Part shown: piece by piece, positions 44,395-53,778 of the stretch
Numbering within the stretch: the first letter of the stretch is position 1
Layout: each line of letters opens with the position of its first letter
Source of the DNA: Clostridium_S neuense
GTDB taxonomy: Bacteria; Bacillota; Clostridia; Clostridiales; Clostridiaceae
Length of the DNA: 64,000 bases
Direction of reading: 5' to 3'
Assembly: GCF_045310695.1 (NCBI RefSeq)
Contig: NZ_JBJIAA010000016.1
Coordinates: 89,323-153,322 of the forward strand
The notes under the pieces: model-generated
What the model was told of the DNA's origin: nothing
The model's database searches: none
What the model saw: the letters and a program-made list of their open reading frames with translations, nothing else
Made by a program: the position numbers and the translations under genes

Positions 44395-44661
44395 GTGAAT
44401 AATTATAATAGAAATTTTAAATATTATTTGCTTTTTATGTTAATCGGTGGTATTGGAGGAACTTTAATAGGTGATATACTTGGAAATCACTTTGCTAGAC
44501 TTAGTTTTCTTAAAGTTTCTTACAATATAGGAAATTCAAAACCATTTGTAATTGATCTGAAATTTTTAAGTTTTACATTTGGAATTAATATAAGTGTAAA
44601 TTTAATGTCTATAGTATGTATGATATTGGCAATAATAATATACAAGAAGGTCAGGAAGTGA
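44395..44661 (+). CDS. DUF4321 family small membrane protein
   Basis: The 88-residue protein has two membrane helices (LLFMLIGGIGGTLIGDIL near the start and VNLMSIVCMILAIIIYKKV near the end) with a beta-like loop between. This matches DUF4321, which precedes maf/mreB in clostridia. GTG 44395 follows AAGGTGGGGG. Function unknown, likely linked to cell-envelope genes next to it. Confidence 0.7.
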   Translation: MNNYNRNFKYYLLFMLIGGIGGTLIGDILGNHFARLSFLKVSYNIGNSKPFVIDLKFLSFTFGINISVNLMSIVCMILAIIIYKKVRK

Positions 44662-44665
44662 AAAA

Positions 44666-45274
44666 TTGAAATTAATATTAGCATCGTCATCTCCAAGAAG
44701 AAAAGAGCTTTTAAAAAAAATTACAAATGAATTTACAGTTATTGCAAGCGACTTTGATGAAAATACTATAAGTTTTCAAGGAGATGTTTCGCAATATGTT
44801 ATTGAACTCGCAAAAGCAAAGGCTATGGATGTTTTAAACAAAATAAAGAATGAGGCAAGGTATAAAGAAATACTTCATGAGGATTTTTTTATAGTTGGCT
44901 GCGATACTGTAGTTGAGATTGAAAATAATATATTGGGAAAACCAAAAGATAATTTAGAAGCTGAAATTATGCTTGGAAAATTAAGTGGGAAAATTCATAG
45001 GGTATATTCTGGTATTGCTTTACTTAATGCATCAAAAAATGTTTTTAAAACTGATTATGCATGTACAGAAGTTGCTTTTTCAAAGCTTTCTAGAGAAGAG
45101 ATAAAACATTATGTTGCTTCTGGAGAAAGTCTTGATAAGGCTGGAGCCTATGGAATTCAAGGAAAAGCAGCAATTTTTGTTGAAGAAATTAAGGGATGCT
45201 ATTATAATATTGTAGGGCTTCCTTTAAATAAATTATATAAAATGTTTTTAGAGATGGGGGTAAATCTAAAGTAG
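44666..45274 (+). CDS. maf: Maf nucleotide pyrophosphatase
   Basis: The protein starts with the active-site motif ILASSSPRRKELL and also contains GCDTVVEI and GKLSGKIHRVYSG. The family hydrolyses dTTP, UTP or modified nucleotides, limiting their incorporation, and is linked to septum and cell-shape genes. 202 residues. The start is TTG 44666, four bases after the DUF4321 stop. Confidence 0.93.
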   Translation: MKLILASSSPRRKELLKKITNEFTVIASDFDENTISFQGDVSQYVIELAKAKAMDVLNKIKNEARYKEILHEDFFIVGCDTVVEIENNILGKPKDNLEAEIMLGKLSGKIHRVYSGIALLNASKNVFKTDYACTEVAFSKLSREEIKHYVASGESLDKAGAYGIQGKAAIFVEEIKGCYYNIVGLPLNKLYKMFLEMGVNLK

Positions 45275-45287
45275 GAAAGGATAAATT

Positions 45288-45974
45288 ATGAATAATAATT
45301 TTAAACTTACAGATTTACCGGTAAATGAAAGGCCTAGAGAAAGACTTTTACGCTATGGCGCGGAGACACTATCTAATAGTGAACTTATTGCTATTATACT
45401 TGGAAATGGAACTTCTAAAGAAAACATACTTTCTATAAGTACAAGAATTTTGAAAGTTACAGGTGGGCTTAATGGACTTTTAAATTCAAGAGCTGATGAA
45501 CTTGTAAAAGTTAATGGAATAGGAAAAGCTAAGGCTGTCCAACTTTTAGCTTTAGGTGAACTATCCAAGAGATTTAAATCGTATAAGTCTGGTCAAAGTT
45601 ATAAAATATTGAATTCTAGGGATGCTTCAAAGCTTGTCATGGATGAGCTTAAGGTATTTGATAAAGAACATCTTTATGTTATTATGCTTAATACAAAAAA
45701 TGTAGTTATAAAAATTTCTGATGTTTCAGTGGGAAGTTTGAATTCCTCTATAGTGCATCCGAGAGAAGTTTATAATGAACCTATAATTAAACATGCAGCA
45801 TCTATTATAATATGTCATAATCATCCATCTGGAGATCCTGAACCTAGTATTGAAGATATCAATATAACTAAAAGGCTCCAGGAGTGTGGAAAAATAATAG
45901 GTATAGAATTACTGGATCATATAATTATTGGGGATGGAGTTTATATAAGTTTAAAGGAAAAAGGAATAATGTAG
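45288..45974 (+). CDS. radC: RadC-family JAB/MPN protein
   Basis: A helix-hairpin-helix region (LVKVNGIGKAKAVQLLALGE) is followed by a JAB1/MPN metalloprotease-like domain with HNHPSGDPEPS. 228 residues. The name radC is historical and DNA-repair roles are not secure. Its stop is 20 bp before the mreB start, with AGGAG between them. Confidence 0.93.
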   Translation: MNNNFKLTDLPVNERPRERLLRYGAETLSNSELIAIILGNGTSKENILSISTRILKVTGGLNGLLNSRADELVKVNGIGKAKAVQLLALGELSKRFKSYKSGQSYKILNSRDASKLVMDELKVFDKEHLYVIMLNTKNVVIKISDVSVGSLNSSIVHPREVYNEPIIKHAASIIICHNHPSGDPEPSIEDINITKRLQECGKIIGIELLDHIIIGDGVYISLKEKGIM

Positions 45975-45994
45975 ATTTGAAAGGAGAAAAATTG

Positions 45995-47002
45995 ATGGGA
46001 TTTTTTGGAATATCTAGAGATATGGGAATAGATCTTGGAACAGCAAATACGTTAGTTTACATAAAAGGAAAAGGAATAATATTGAGGGAACCTTCAGTGG
46101 TGGCTATAAATACTGTGAATAAACAGGTACTTGCTGTTGGCGAAGAGGCAAAGAAGATGATAGGAAGGACACCTGGAAATATAGTTGCAATAAAACCATT
46201 AAAAGATGGTGTAATTGCAGATTTTGATATTACAGAAAATATGCTTAAGAGATTTATAAGCAAAACAAGTGCTAAAAGTGCTTTTGCAAGTCCTAGGATA
46301 TTGGTATGCCATCCTTCTGGAGTTACAGCAGTTGAAAGAAGAGCAATAAAAGAAGCAACTAAAAGAGCAGGCGCAAGAGAAGTAAAAGTTATGGAAGAGC
46401 CTATGGCAGCAGCTATTGGAGCAGGACTTCCTGTAGAAGAGCCAATGGGAAGCATGATTGTAGATATAGGAGGGGGAACTACTGAAGTTGCAATAATTTC
46501 CCTTGGAGGTATTGTTACAAGTAAATCTTTAAGAATTGCTGGTGATGAGCTTGATCAAGCAATTATAAGTTATATAAAGAAAGAATATAATCTCATGATC
46601 GGAGAAAGAACAGCTGAAAATATAAAAATGACATTAGGTTCTGCTTTCAAAATTAATGATACTGAAGAAGTTATGATTATAAAAGGAAGAGACTTAGTTA
46701 CTGGGCTTCCAAAGGATATAGAAATAGGTGAGGAAGAGGTTAGAACAGCCTTAAATGAACCAGTATTTGCAATTATAGATGCAATAAAATTAACTCTAGA
46801 AAAAACACCACCTGAACTTGCAGCAGATATTATGGATAAAGGAATAATGCTTGCAGGAGGCGGTGCAATGCTTAGAGGATTAGATAGTTTAATTAACAAA
46901 GAAACCCACATGCCTGTACATATAGCTGAATCCCCTCTTGACTGCGTAGCACTTGGAGCTGGCAAAGCACTAGAACATTTTGAAAAATTAGCTGACGATT
47001 AA
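45995..47002 (+). CDS. mreB: Rod-shape-determining protein MreB
   Basis: The actin-fold phosphate and adenosine motifs are visible: GIDLGTANTLVYIKGKG, MIVDIGGGTTEVAII and GIMLAGGGAMLRGLD. 335 residues from ATG 45995, which follows AAAGGAGA; the frame is open farther upstream inside radC but lacks signals. It polymerises under the membrane to guide elongation with MreC, MreD and PBP2. Confidence 0.95.
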   Translation: MGFFGISRDMGIDLGTANTLVYIKGKGIILREPSVVAINTVNKQVLAVGEEAKKMIGRTPGNIVAIKPLKDGVIADFDITENMLKRFISKTSAKSAFASPRILVCHPSGVTAVERRAIKEATKRAGAREVKVMEEPMAAAIGAGLPVEEPMGSMIVDIGGGTTEVAIISLGGIVTSKSLRIAGDELDQAIISYIKKEYNLMIGERTAENIKMTLGSAFKINDTEEVMIIKGRDLVTGLPKDIEIGEEEVRTALNEPVFAIIDAIKLTLEKTPPELAADIMDKGIMLAGGGAMLRGLDSLINKETHMPVHIAESPLDCVALGAGKALEHFEKLADD

Positions 47003-47010
47003 GGTGAAGA

Positions 47011-47865
47011 ATGAAAGTTTTTAAAAATAAGCTGACAGTAACAATAGTTGTTCTGTCAGTTAGCTTTTTGATATTAATTGCTTATAGCTTCAAGAGAAAT
47101 AGTGCATCCTTTGTGGAAAATGGTGTGGGAACAACGCTTAATACGGTGGAGGGTTTTTTTTATAAAATAAATGATAATATAAAAGACTTTTTAGGCTTTG
47201 TGGTTAATTTTTCTAGTGTTAAAAGTGAAAATGCTACTCTTAAAGAGAAAAATTCTGAACTTAGAAAAAAAGCTTTATTATATGATTCTTTAAAAAAGGA
47301 AAATGATGATCTAAAAAAACAACTTAATTTTGAGACAGACAAGAGTGAATTTAAATATGTTGGCTGCGAAATACTCCATAAAAGTGGAGGAAATATACTA
47401 AAGAGTTATGTCATAAGCAGAGGCAGTAAGGACGGGATTGCTAAAGGAATGGCAGTGTTAAATGCAGATGGACTTATAGGAATAGTTACGTCGGTAAATG
47501 CTAGTTATTCTACAGTGGAAACCATTTGTAATGAAAGTACAGCTGTTGCAGCTTCTATAAATAGAACAGGTGACAACAGTGGTGTTTTAAAGGGATATGT
47601 TGACAGTGATAATGAGAATTTGGCTCAGCTTACAATGCTTCCTTTAGATGCAGACATAAAAAAAGGAGATATAATATTAACTTCTGGTGTAGGAGGATAT
47701 TATCCTAAAAATATAATGATTGGAAAAGTTATAGATGTTGAACCAAATGCTAGTAAAGGGGAAAAACAGGCTATAGTGAAACCAGCTGTAGATTTTGACA
47801 AGCTTGAAAGGGTTAGTGTGGTTGTTCCTAAGAATAATCGAGGAGAAATTAAATATGATAACTAA
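47011..47865 (+). CDS. mreC: Rod-shape-determining protein MreC
   Basis: One N-terminal membrane helix (VTIVVLSVSFLILIAYSF), a coiled-coil (SVKSENATLKEKNSELRK) and two beta-barrel halves (GLIGIVTSVNASYSTV, GDIILTSGVGGYYPKNI) match MreC. 284 residues. It begins 8 bp after mreB and scaffolds the elongasome in the periplasm-equivalent space. Confidence 0.93.
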   Translation: MKVFKNKLTVTIVVLSVSFLILIAYSFKRNSASFVENGVGTTLNTVEGFFYKINDNIKDFLGFVVNFSSVKSENATLKEKNSELRKKALLYDSLKKENDDLKKQLNFETDKSEFKYVGCEILHKSGGNILKSYVISRGSKDGIAKGMAVLNADGLIGIVTSVNASYSTVETICNESTAVAASINRTGDNSGVLKGYVDSDNENLAQLTMLPLDADIKKGDIILTSGVGGYYPKNIMIGKVIDVEPNASKGEKQAIVKPAVDFDKLERVSVVVPKNNRGEIKYDN

Positions 47866-47883
47866 GATGTCAGGTGATTGTAT

Positions 47884-48375
47884 ATGAAAAAGTACATTAT
47901 ATTAACGGTTATAATTTTAGTTCTACAAATCGTAGATAATTCTGTTGTTCCCTTTATTGGTATAAATGGTTATTTCCCTAGCTTGTTGTTTGTATTTGCA
48001 CTTAGTTATTCCATAGTAAATGGTGATTGGTCATGCTTGTGGATTGGACTTGTTACTGGATTTTTACAGGATATTAATTTCTTTAATGGATTTGGGGTTA
48101 ATTTATTTACTAATGTTTTAATATGCTTTGCAGCTGGGAAGGTAGGAAAGAATCTTTTTAAAGAAAAAATATTCATACCTACTATAAGCATATTTGTTAT
48201 GACCTTTGTTAAAGGAATATTGGTATTTATTATTTTGTATTTATGCGGCAAAAATACAAATGCAAACAGCAGTTTTTATAATGCACTTTATAATTTTGTT
48301 ATATCTATTTTTATGTATAAACCTGTATATAAGTTATGTCAGAAGGATTATATGATTAAGACCTGGGAATTTTAA
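47884..48375 (+). CDS. mreD: Rod-shape-determining protein MreD
   Basis: Five or so hydrophobic helices in about 163 residues, with FPSLLFVFALSYSIVNG and GLVTGFLQDINFFNGFGVN typical of MreD. I chose ATG 47884, with CAGGTGAT upstream, over the in-frame ATA/TTG positions six bases earlier. It is co-transcribed with mreC and pbp2. Confidence 0.9.
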   Translation: MKKYIILTVIILVLQIVDNSVVPFIGINGYFPSLLFVFALSYSIVNGDWSCLWIGLVTGFLQDINFFNGFGVNLFTNVLICFAAGKVGKNLFKEKIFIPTISIFVMTFVKGILVFIILYLCGKNTNANSSFYNALYNFVISIFMYKPVYKLCQKDYMIKTWEF

Positions 48376-48391
48376 AGGAGAGATATCACAG

Positions 48392-51106
48392 ATGAAAAAA
48401 AAGAAGGAAAAGAAGCTTACAAGATTCACTGCTTTAATTGTTATTATTTTAATTGTATTTTCCGCTATATGTGTAAAACTTGTTCTTCTTCAAGTTATTG
48501 ATGCACAGGCTTATAAGGTAAAAGCTAATACCAAAGCTCATAAATTCATAAAAGAAAGTGCAGCAAGGGGTAATATAACAGATTCTACGGGAAAAGTTCT
48601 TGCTACAACAAAGCAAAGCTATAATGTTACTTATTTAGAGACAGATTCAACTAAGAAGGTATTTTATAATACTATGGCAAAGGTATTTTATATGCTTGAT
48701 AAAAATGGTGAGACCCAAAATGATGATTTCCCTATAAAAGTAAATGGCAGTACTTATTCTTTTGATTTTGATACTACTGATCCAAAGGAAATAAAAATTG
48801 ATATGATAAAATTTTTATCGGATAGGGGCTTTAAAGATAACATAATAAAAAATTTATATGGAAATAAAAAAGCAAGTGAGCTTACACAACTGCAAAAGGA
48901 TAAGGTAAATAGTTATCTTCTTAAAATATCACCTGAGTATGTCTTTAAAAAGCTTAGAGGAAAAAAAGGATATAATATACCAGACTCATATACTATTAAT
49001 ATAGATGGAAAAACAATAAGCAAGAAGTGTACTTTAGATGATATTAGACGTTTTATGGTTGTAAGAGATGAGGTAAAAATGCAAAGCTATTCAGGGTATA
49101 ATTCTGTGGCTATTGCAAGTAATGTAAAAAGAGAGACTGCAATTTCATTTTTGCAAAAATTAAATGAACTTCCAGGCATAGATATAGATGATAATCCTAT
49201 AAGAAGCTATCCTTTTGGGAAACTTGCATCAAATGTGCTTGGATATATAGGTAAGATAACACCAGCAAGTAGTGATGAATCAGAATCTTATTCTGAAAGA
49301 GGATATGATGTAAGCTCTGATCTTATAGGAATATCTGGACTTGAAGCAGCGGAAGAGGACAGGCTAAAGGGAACTGCAGGCGGAAGAGTTGTAGAAGTAA
49401 ATAAGGATGGAAGAGTAATAAATGAATTTGCAAGTAAAGATGCTTATCCAGGACAAAATATAAAAACAACTATAAATGCAGATGTTCAGTATGCAGCGGA
49501 GCAGGCACTTAAGAGTTCACTTGAATATTTGCGTAATAATCCTAATAGTAGTGGGCATAATTCCAATACTGCAAATGCTACAAGAGGAGCGGCAGTAGCT
49601 ATAGATGTAAATACAGGAGGAGTTATAGCTCTTGCATCTTATCCTAATTTTGATCCAAATGACTTTGCTAATCCTAATGGTCTTTCTGATGAGGCCATGA
49701 AAAAGTATTTTCCAAGTGTAGAAGATCAAATAAAAAATCTACCTTTAACACAAGAACAGAAAGATTTTATGTTCCCTGTAGACAAAAGTACAGGTCAGAG
49801 GGCAGATGCCTATGATTATTTAGCAAAACCTCTTTACAATTATGCAACTTTAGGTCTTACACCTCCAGGTTCAACCTTTAAACCACTTACAGCAATAGCA
49901 GGACTTGAAACAGGAGCTATAACACCATATACAACCGTAGATGATCCTGGATATTTTACCGATAATGGTAAGATAATAGCAAGATTTGATGCTGATGGAC
50001 CAATGGGTACTATTGATTTAGTTACTGCTATAGCAAAATCAAGTAATACCTATTTTATGTCAGTAGGTAGATGGCTAAGGCAAAAGTTTGGAGAAGATAT
50101 AATAGCAAAATATGCATGGAAATTTGGACTTGGAGTAGAGCCAAATTCTGGAATAAATGAATCAACAGGAATTGAAATAAGAGAAAAATTTGGACAAGTA
50201 TTTAACTCTTATAGTATAAGAAGTAACTTTGGACAGCAGGCAGTATGGAAGGTTATGCAGGATCTTAAGAATAAAGCGTATATGAAAAGAGATCTGTCAA
50301 TAGATTTGTATACAGCTGGTAATGATAGTAAAGAGCTTGCAACCTTAAAGTCAAATGTAAAAAGTGAAATAAAAAATTCTGTTATTGAAGGTAAGCTTGA
50401 TAAAGATAAATTTTCTGAAGCACTTAATAAATTTATTGAAGGTAGTCCTAACTATAAAGGAATTACACTTTCAGATACTGATATGAGTTCTATTTTAAAA
50501 GGAGTAAACAATATTGTTTTAAGTTATGCAGCTCAGGCACGATATCCAGCTAATACCTACAATGCATCTATAGGTCAAGGAAATGATAACTTTACTATAC
50601 TTCAAATTGCAAATTATATTGCTACTATAGCAAATGGTGGTAAGAGATATAAAGTTCATCTTGTTGACCAAATAACTGATCCTACTAATGGTAGTGTAGT
50701 ATTCAAAAATAATCCTGAAGTTATTCAAGATACTAAAGTAAGTCAATCAACACTTAATACTGTAAAAGAAGGAATGAAAAAGGTTAACATTATTGGTACT
50801 GCAGCTGGTAAATTTACTAATTTCCCATTTGAAACGGCTGGTAAAACTGGTACAGCGGATCCATATACTAATGAATTTGAGCAGCAGATAGGAAGAACTT
50901 CTTATGCACTTTATGTTGGGTTTGCACCAGCAGACAATCCTAAAATTGCGGTTGCTACTATACTGTATGATGGTGGATTTGGAAGTGGAAGTACTGATGT
51001 AGCTAAAGCTATGTATGAAGCTTATTTCAATAAAGTAGAAAAGATAGCTAACTTCCCTAAAGAGTTTCCGATAGACGCAAAAGCAGAGACTGATAGCAGT
51101 AATTAG
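48392..51106 (+). CDS. mrdA: Penicillin-binding protein 2 (elongation transpeptidase)
   Basis: A membrane anchor (ALIVIILIVFSAICVKLVLL), a dimerisation domain and a transpeptidase domain are present, with the serine motif PPGSTFKPLTA (about residue 493), SSNTYF and KTGTADP (about 815). At 904 residues it is longer than E. coli PBP2, with extra Lys-rich stretches between motifs (e.g. after residue 600), as in clostridial PBP2s. It crosslinks peptidoglycan in the mre-guided elongasome. Confidence 0.93.
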   Translation: MKKKKEKKLTRFTALIVIILIVFSAICVKLVLLQVIDAQAYKVKANTKAHKFIKESAARGNITDSTGKVLATTKQSYNVTYLETDSTKKVFYNTMAKVFYMLDKNGETQNDDFPIKVNGSTYSFDFDTTDPKEIKIDMIKFLSDRGFKDNIIKNLYGNKKASELTQLQKDKVNSYLLKISPEYVFKKLRGKKGYNIPDSYTINIDGKTISKKCTLDDIRRFMVVRDEVKMQSYSGYNSVAIASNVKRETAISFLQKLNELPGIDIDDNPIRSYPFGKLASNVLGYIGKITPASSDESESYSERGYDVSSDLIGISGLEAAEEDRLKGTAGGRVVEVNKDGRVINEFASKDAYPGQNIKTTINADVQYAAEQALKSSLEYLRNNPNSSGHNSNTANATRGAAVAIDVNTGGVIALASYPNFDPNDFANPNGLSDEAMKKYFPSVEDQIKNLPLTQEQKDFMFPVDKSTGQRADAYDYLAKPLYNYATLGLTPPGSTFKPLTAIAGLETGAITPYTTVDDPGYFTDNGKIIARFDADGPMGTIDLVTAIAKSSNTYFMSVGRWLRQKFGEDIIAKYAWKFGLGVEPNSGINESTGIEIREKFGQVFNSYSIRSNFGQQAVWKVMQDLKNKAYMKRDLSIDLYTAGNDSKELATLKSNVKSEIKNSVIEGKLDKDKFSEALNKFIEGSPNYKGITLSDTDMSSILKGVNNIVLSYAAQARYPANTYNASIGQGNDNFTILQIANYIATIANGGKRYKVHLVDQITDPTNGSVVFKNNPEVIQDTKVSQSTLNTVKEGMKKVNIIGTAAGKFTNFPFETAGKTGTADPYTNEFEQQIGRTSYALYVGFAPADNPKIAVATILYDGGFGSGSTDVAKAMYEAYFNKVEKIANFPKEFPIDAKAETDSSN

Positions 51107-51169
51107 CTCAATTTTTAAATGTATTTTTGGCAGTAAGGCAAAGAAGAATATTCTTTGATTTCAGTTTAA

Positions 51170-51268
51170 GCAAAATAACAGTATGAAGGAATGATTTAAA
51201 TAAAATTAATAAACATTTGTCTGATAATTATTAATTCTATTTAATGTTTCGAAATACTGTTATTTTGC
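51170..51268. repeat. 99-bp imperfect palindrome upstream of minC
   Basis: GCAAAATAACAGTAT (51170-51184) is mirrored at 51254-51268, and an inner TAAATA-AATTAATAA pairing adds to the stem. It fills most of the pbp2-minC gap (51107-51347), ahead of a TATAATATAAT -10-like sequence, and could end the pbp2 transcript. Confidence 0.6.
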
Positions 51269-51347
51269 TATACCTTAAAGAAGGATTTTATAATATAATG
51301 TTGAATTATAATTAAATAGCTACATTAAACTTATGTGGAGGGTTAAT

Positions 51348-51980
51348 ATGTTTAAAGACGGAATAGTGCTAAAAGGAAATAGAGAGGGACTTAATGTAGT
51401 AATAAGCATAAATAATTTTAGAGATTTTGACGAGATGTTAGAGGCTTTGATAGAAAAATTATCTAAGGGTAAAAGATTTTATAAAGGTTCTACCTTGAAG
51501 ATAACATTATCTCTTAAAGATGTAAATGATAGAAATTTAAGAAGGCTTAAAGACATTCTTTTTGATGAGTTTCTTATAAAAGATTGCATATTTGAAGATA
51601 TTGAGGAAAAGAGTAGTAAGGTTTTTAATGGAATATATGAAGGAAGAACGAAATTTTTGAGAAGAACAATAAGAAGTGGACAGATAGTAAATTATTCCGG
51701 TAATATAGTTATAATTGGGGATGTCAATCCAGGCTCACAGGTTTATGCAGCAGGTAATATAATTGTATTTGGAATTTTAAGAGGAGAAGTTCATGCAGGT
51801 ATAAATGGAAATGAAAGAGCCATAATAGCTGCCTTTAAGCTTGAACCAGAAATTCTGCAGATTGCTAAAAGAATTTCAAGACCGCCAGATAATGATGAAA
51901 AACCAGATTATCCAGAGGTTGCTAAATTAAAAGGGGATGCTATAATAGTGGAACCTTATTCACCTAACAAATTTATATAG
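51348..51980 (+). CDS. minC: Septum-site-determining protein MinC
   Basis: The N-terminal domain (residues 1-about 100) is followed by the MinC C-terminal beta-helix with RTIRSGQIVNYSGNIVIIGD, NPGSQVYAAGNIIVFG and LRGEVHAGI. 210 residues from ATG 51348 after GGAGGG. MinC blocks FtsZ at the poles when recruited by MinD. No minD or minE follows; the next gene is a membrane protein of the YdjM type, so the usual min cluster is broken here. Confidence 0.92.
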   Translation: MFKDGIVLKGNREGLNVVISINNFRDFDEMLEALIEKLSKGKRFYKGSTLKITLSLKDVNDRNLRRLKDILFDEFLIKDCIFEDIEEKSSKVFNGIYEGRTKFLRRTIRSGQIVNYSGNIVIIGDVNPGSQVYAAGNIIVFGILRGEVHAGINGNERAIIAAFKLEPEILQIAKRISRPPDNDEKPDYPEVAKLKGDAIIVEPYSPNKFI

Positions 51981-52059
51981 TCTAGCTTACATGCTTTGTG
52001 ATATAATAAAATAGAACATTAGTTCTGGAAATTTAAAATTCACAAAGGATGGTACTAAA

Positions 52060-52659
52060 ATGACAGGTAAGACACATATGGCAATAGGAGTTGCTTCAGC
52101 AGCGGCGTTTTTATCAACAAGTAACCCAACACCACAGAAATTTATTATTGGACTTTCTTTAGGGATGATGGGTGCTTTAATGCCAGACATAGATATTAAA
52201 ACAAGTAAGATAAGTAGTTTTGGTAGAACGGTGCTTGCTTATATTTTTGTCATATTAGCAGTAGCTGGTTTTGTAGTTTATAAAGGAAATATACATCTTA
52301 ATCAAATTAAGTTTAGTTATAAACCAAATTCAATGATTGAATATGGGGCTATTGTAATATTATCCTGTGTCATATTCAGTAAACTGACTAAACATAGAAG
52401 TTTTTCTCATAGTATATTAGGACTTATTTTGTTTTACGTAGGTTTTAGATTGCTTATTGGAGAAATATCAACATATTTTGCTATAGGTTTTATTTCACAT
52501 ATAGCAGCGGATTTGATTACAAATAATGGAGTAGAGTTATTATATCCAATGAAGAGTAAGATGTCTTTGAAGCTTGTAAAAAGTGGTTCTAAGCTAGATT
52601 ACATAATAGGTACAGCTTCATTTGCACTTTTCGTATATATAACAATTAAAACATTTTAA
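52060..52659 (+). CDS. Membrane-bound metal-dependent hydrolase, YdjM-like
   Basis: The opening MTGKTHMAIGVASAAAFL and LGMMGALMPDIDIKTSKIS are the YdjM/LexA-type membrane hydrolase signature, with HRSFSHSILG and HIAADLITNNGVELLYP providing further potential metal ligands. Several hydrophobic helices, 199 residues. ATG follows AAAGGATG. Its role is unknown; homologues are often SOS-linked, but no LexA box is visible. Confidence 0.8.
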   Translation: MTGKTHMAIGVASAAAFLSTSNPTPQKFIIGLSLGMMGALMPDIDIKTSKISSFGRTVLAYIFVILAVAGFVVYKGNIHLNQIKFSYKPNSMIEYGAIVILSCVIFSKLTKHRSFSHSILGLILFYVGFRLLIGEISTYFAIGFISHIAADLITNNGVELLYPMKSKMSLKLVKSGSKLDYIIGTASFALFVYITIKTF

Positions 52660-52685
52660 AAGCAGCCTGAATTAAGGCTGCTTTT
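52658..52685 (+). terminator. Terminator after the YdjM-like gene
   Basis: AAAAGCAGCC and GGCTGCTTTT form a perfect 10-bp stem with an 8-nt loop, starting in the stop codon. Confidence 0.85.
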
Positions 52686-52795
52686 AAAATGCTAAAAATT
52701 AAATTATATAATTGCATTTTTATGAGAATTTACATATAAATTGAATATTATGATTATGTAAGAATTAATGTTTTAACTTATAGGAGGAGTAATTG

Positions 52796-53773
52796 ATGAA
52801 AGGGATAGATATTAGTAATTTAAATGGTACTGTAGATATATCAGCTGTAAAGAACAGTGGGTATGGGTTTGTAATTTCTAAAATTACTGAGGGAAGTACT
52901 TTTATAGATAGTTACGGAAGTCGAAATGTATCAAATACTAAGGCTAATGGGCTTATTGCCGGGGCATACCATTTTGCAAGGTTTAGAGATAAAGCCACTG
53001 CTGTTAGAGAAGCTAATTTTTTTAAACAAAATTGTCCTTCAAATGTAGATTTTGTGGTTTTAGATTTTGAGCAGCAGTGTAGTGGAGATATGACAGAAGC
53101 TTGCATAGCTTTCCTAAATATCATATCATCCATAGCTTCTGCATTAATTTACTGCAATCCTAATTATATAAATCTCCATTTAAATTCAAATATAACAAAG
53201 TATCCTCTGTGGATAGCGCATTATGGGGTATCCAGTCCAAGCACACCCAAATGGGGGACTTATGCTATATGGCAATATTCAGAGAGCGGTAGAGTTAGTG
53301 GGGTGAATGGAAATGTAGATTTAAATGTCAGTGGTCCTAGTTTTAATTTTAAAAATAATACAGGCACAACGGTTAAAAATAGCTCAATAATTAGACTGCA
53401 GCAGGAACTAAACAGCATGATAAATGCAGGGCTTGTAGTTGATGGTATTATAGGACCAGCAACGATAGCTGCAATTAGGAGATTTCAAAGTATTATGGGA
53501 CTTAATGTTGATGGCATTGCAGGAATAATGACTTGGGCAGCAATAAATGAGATAAGGAGTTATCCAACGGATGGTGTAAAATACCCTCATTATGAATATG
53601 CAACAAGATGGATACAGTGGCGTGTTGGAGCAGCAATAGATGGCATATTTGGGAGCGGAACAGAAAATAAGGTTAAAGTTTTTCAAAGGAATATTAATAG
53701 TGCTCATGGTGAAAAGCTTGCAGTTGATGGCATAGTAGGTAAGGAAACCTGGAGATGTATGTTTAAGTATTAA
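52796..53773 (+). CDS. GH25 lysozyme with two peptidoglycan-binding domains
   Basis: The GH25 domain (about residues 1-185) shows GIDISNLNG, the catalytic VVLDFEQ and YAIWQYSESGRVSGVNGNVDLN. Two PG_binding_1 domains follow (LVVDGIIGPATIAAIRRFQ and AAIDGIFGSGTENKVKVFQR). There is no signal peptide, so release may need a holin, lysis or an unconventional route, as for phage endolysins. ATG 52796 has a strong AGGAGGAG site. Foldback copy C starts 5 nt after the stop. Confidence 0.88.
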   Translation: MKGIDISNLNGTVDISAVKNSGYGFVISKITEGSTFIDSYGSRNVSNTKANGLIAGAYHFARFRDKATAVREANFFKQNCPSNVDFVVLDFEQQCSGDMTEACIAFLNIISSIASALIYCNPNYINLHLNSNITKYPLWIAHYGVSSPSTPKWGTYAIWQYSESGRVSGVNGNVDLNVSGPSFNFKNNTGTTVKNSSIIRLQQELNSMINAGLVVDGIIGPATIAAIRRFQSIMGLNVDGIAGIMTWAAINEIRSYPTDGVKYPHYEYATRWIQWRVGAAIDGIFGSGTENKVKVFQRNINSAHGEKLAVDGIVGKETWRCMFKY

Positions 53774-53778
53774 AAAAT

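Noticed and set aside
45884..45994. Upstream extension of mreB into radC
   Set aside because: The extra residues do not match MreB and the AAAGGAGA site fixes the start at 45995.
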